A DNA stretch of 7,531 nucleotides from the NCBI GenBank assembly GCA_024636105.1, contig JAGXHO010000128.1, forward strand, positions 1 to 7,531, given 5' to 3'. This stretch comes from Trueperaceae bacterium. GTDB taxonomy: Bacteria > Deinococcota > Deinococci > Deinococcales > Trueperaceae. This document shows positions 6,695 to 7,531 of the stretch, one piece after another; position 1 is the stretch's first letter, and every line of letters begins with the position of its first letter. The position numbers were made by a program, and so were the translations under genes. Under the pieces are notes generated by a model. That model ran no database searches. It was not told the origin of the DNA and saw only the letters and a program-made list of their open reading frames with translations.

Positions 6695-7531
6695 TCAGGT
6701 CACCAGCACCGGCACCTTCGAGGTCCGCAGCACCCGCTCGAGCACCCCGCCGAGCACCGTCTCGAGCCACCGCGCGTACCGGTGGCTCCCCATCAGGATC
6801 AGGTCGCAGCCGCGCGCCTCGGCCGTGGCGACGATCGCGTCGGCGACCGGGCCGGAACGCTCGACGTAGTCGGCGGCCACCCCGTGGCGCTCGAGGTACG
6901 CGCGCGCCTCGCCGAGCGTCGACGCCGCCGTCCGCGCGAGCTCGGTGACCGTGACGACGACGAGCGGCAGGTCGCGCTTGGCGGCGAGGTACGCGCCGGC
7001 GAAGAGCGCCGCTTGGCTCCGCGGCCCACCGTCGTACGCGACGAGGCCCTTCGCGAGCGGGCTGGCGCCGGCCGGCACCGCCATGACCGCGCAGGGCGAA
7101 CGCCGCAGCAGCGTCATGACGCCCGGCGCCAGGGCGCCCGACGGCAGCAGCACGGGCGCGACGACCAGGTCCATCCAGGCGGCGCGCGCGAGCAGCGCGG
7201 GGATGGGCGCGCCGATCGCGACGGTGAACTGGGCGGCGACCTCCGCCTCCCTGCAGGCGGCGTCGAAGCGCGCGCGCAGCGCCTCGACCGCGTCCCCCTC
7301 GGCAGCGGTCGCCGACGCCACGACGTGCACGGCGTAGAGCCGCGAGCGCTCGCGCACGGCCACGGCCAGGGCTTGATCGACGGCCGCCCACGCGGCCGGG
7401 ACGGCGTGCACCTGCACGAGCACGTCGTCCGCCAACGCGACCTCCTCGCCGTCGCCGCGGCGGCGGCGCGCCACCGCCTCCAACACCGCGTCGCGCGTCG
7501 CGCTCGGGTCGGCGTCGCGCTCGTCCTGCGA
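6695..7531 (-). CDS. Tandem universal stress protein (UspA) domains, N-terminus beyond the window
   Basis: The frame is open to the window edge, so the start lies outside or is a GTG such as 7486 with no SD; I treat the gene as partial. Two Usp-like domains are visible. The first runs from VLVQVHAVPAAWAAVDQAL to SPCAVMAVPAG. The second runs from KGLVAYDGGPRSQAALFAGA to the C-terminus (SKVPVLVT), with GCDLILMGSHRYARWLETVL and GGVLERVLR near the end. Usp proteins are cytoplasmic stress or signalling proteins, some binding ATP through G-2X-G-9X-G-(S/T). Here the second glycine is lacking (GSHRY) and the final G-S/T reads GG, and the first domain lacks the usual VDGS-like start, so ATP binding is doubtful. 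The upstream part is Asp/Arg-rich, and a larger protein with a C-terminal Usp pair, such as a transporter fusion, cannot be excluded. It converges on the DUF1667 gene with 15 bp between stops. Confidence 0.8.
   Translation of the reverse strand, partial: SQDERDADPSATRDAVLEAVARRRRGDGEEVALADDVLVQVHAVPAAWAAVDQALAVAVRERSRLYAVHVVASATAAEGDAVEALRARFDAACREAEVAAQFTVAIGAPIPALLARAAWMDLVVAPVLLPSGALAPGVMTLLRRSPCAVMAVPAGASPLAKGLVAYDGGPRSQAALFAGAYLAAKRDLPLVVVTVTELARTAASTLGEARAYLERHGVAADYVERSGPVADAIVATAEARGCDLILMGSHRYARWLETVLGGVLERVLRTSKVPVLVT

Overview
The window is very GC-rich, tightly packed bacterial DNA. A compact archaeal/eukaryal-type prolyl-tRNA synthetase ending in a C-terminal tyrosine, TANNNT -10 boxes only a few bases before start codons, and a three-gene glycerol-3-phosphate dehydrogenase-type cluster suggest a Deinococcota member, perhaps of the Trueperaceae. 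The lineage is an inference from gene content and style, not a search result.

Layout. Positions 2-118 (+) hold the last codons of a gene cut by the window edge, followed by a perfect 15-bp hairpin. The minus-strand stretch 971-210 looks nearly empty but reads well as a small-protein transcription unit: a -35/-10 promoter, a 5' leader with two hairpins, a 32-aa ORF with a perfect 10-nt Shine-Dalgarno (SD) sequence, a canonical intrinsic terminator, a 47-aa GTG-started ORF with a strong SD, and an 83-aa ORF. Two of these ORFs are easily missed because of their size or start codon. Positions 2835-1028 (minus) carry proS and a 114-aa hypothetical gene, probably co-transcribed. A DCC/DUF393 thiol-oxidoreductase-like gene runs divergently from proS on the plus strand.

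Positions 3445-6679 (+) form a tight operon with its own promoter: a FAD-dependent GlpA-like dehydrogenase with a C-terminal BFD-like [2Fe-2S] domain, a FAD/pyridine-nucleotide oxidoreductase, and a four-cysteine DUF1667 protein. Consecutive genes overlap by 8 and 4 bp. Together they most likely make a multi-subunit flavo-iron-sulfur dehydrogenase oxidising glycerol 3-phosphate or a related hydroxy acid. Converging on it, with only 15 bp between, is a tandem universal stress protein gene that stays open to the right edge of the window.

The least explained part is the small-protein unit at 971-210, where a terminator separates the first short ORF from the next two and no other promoter is visible.
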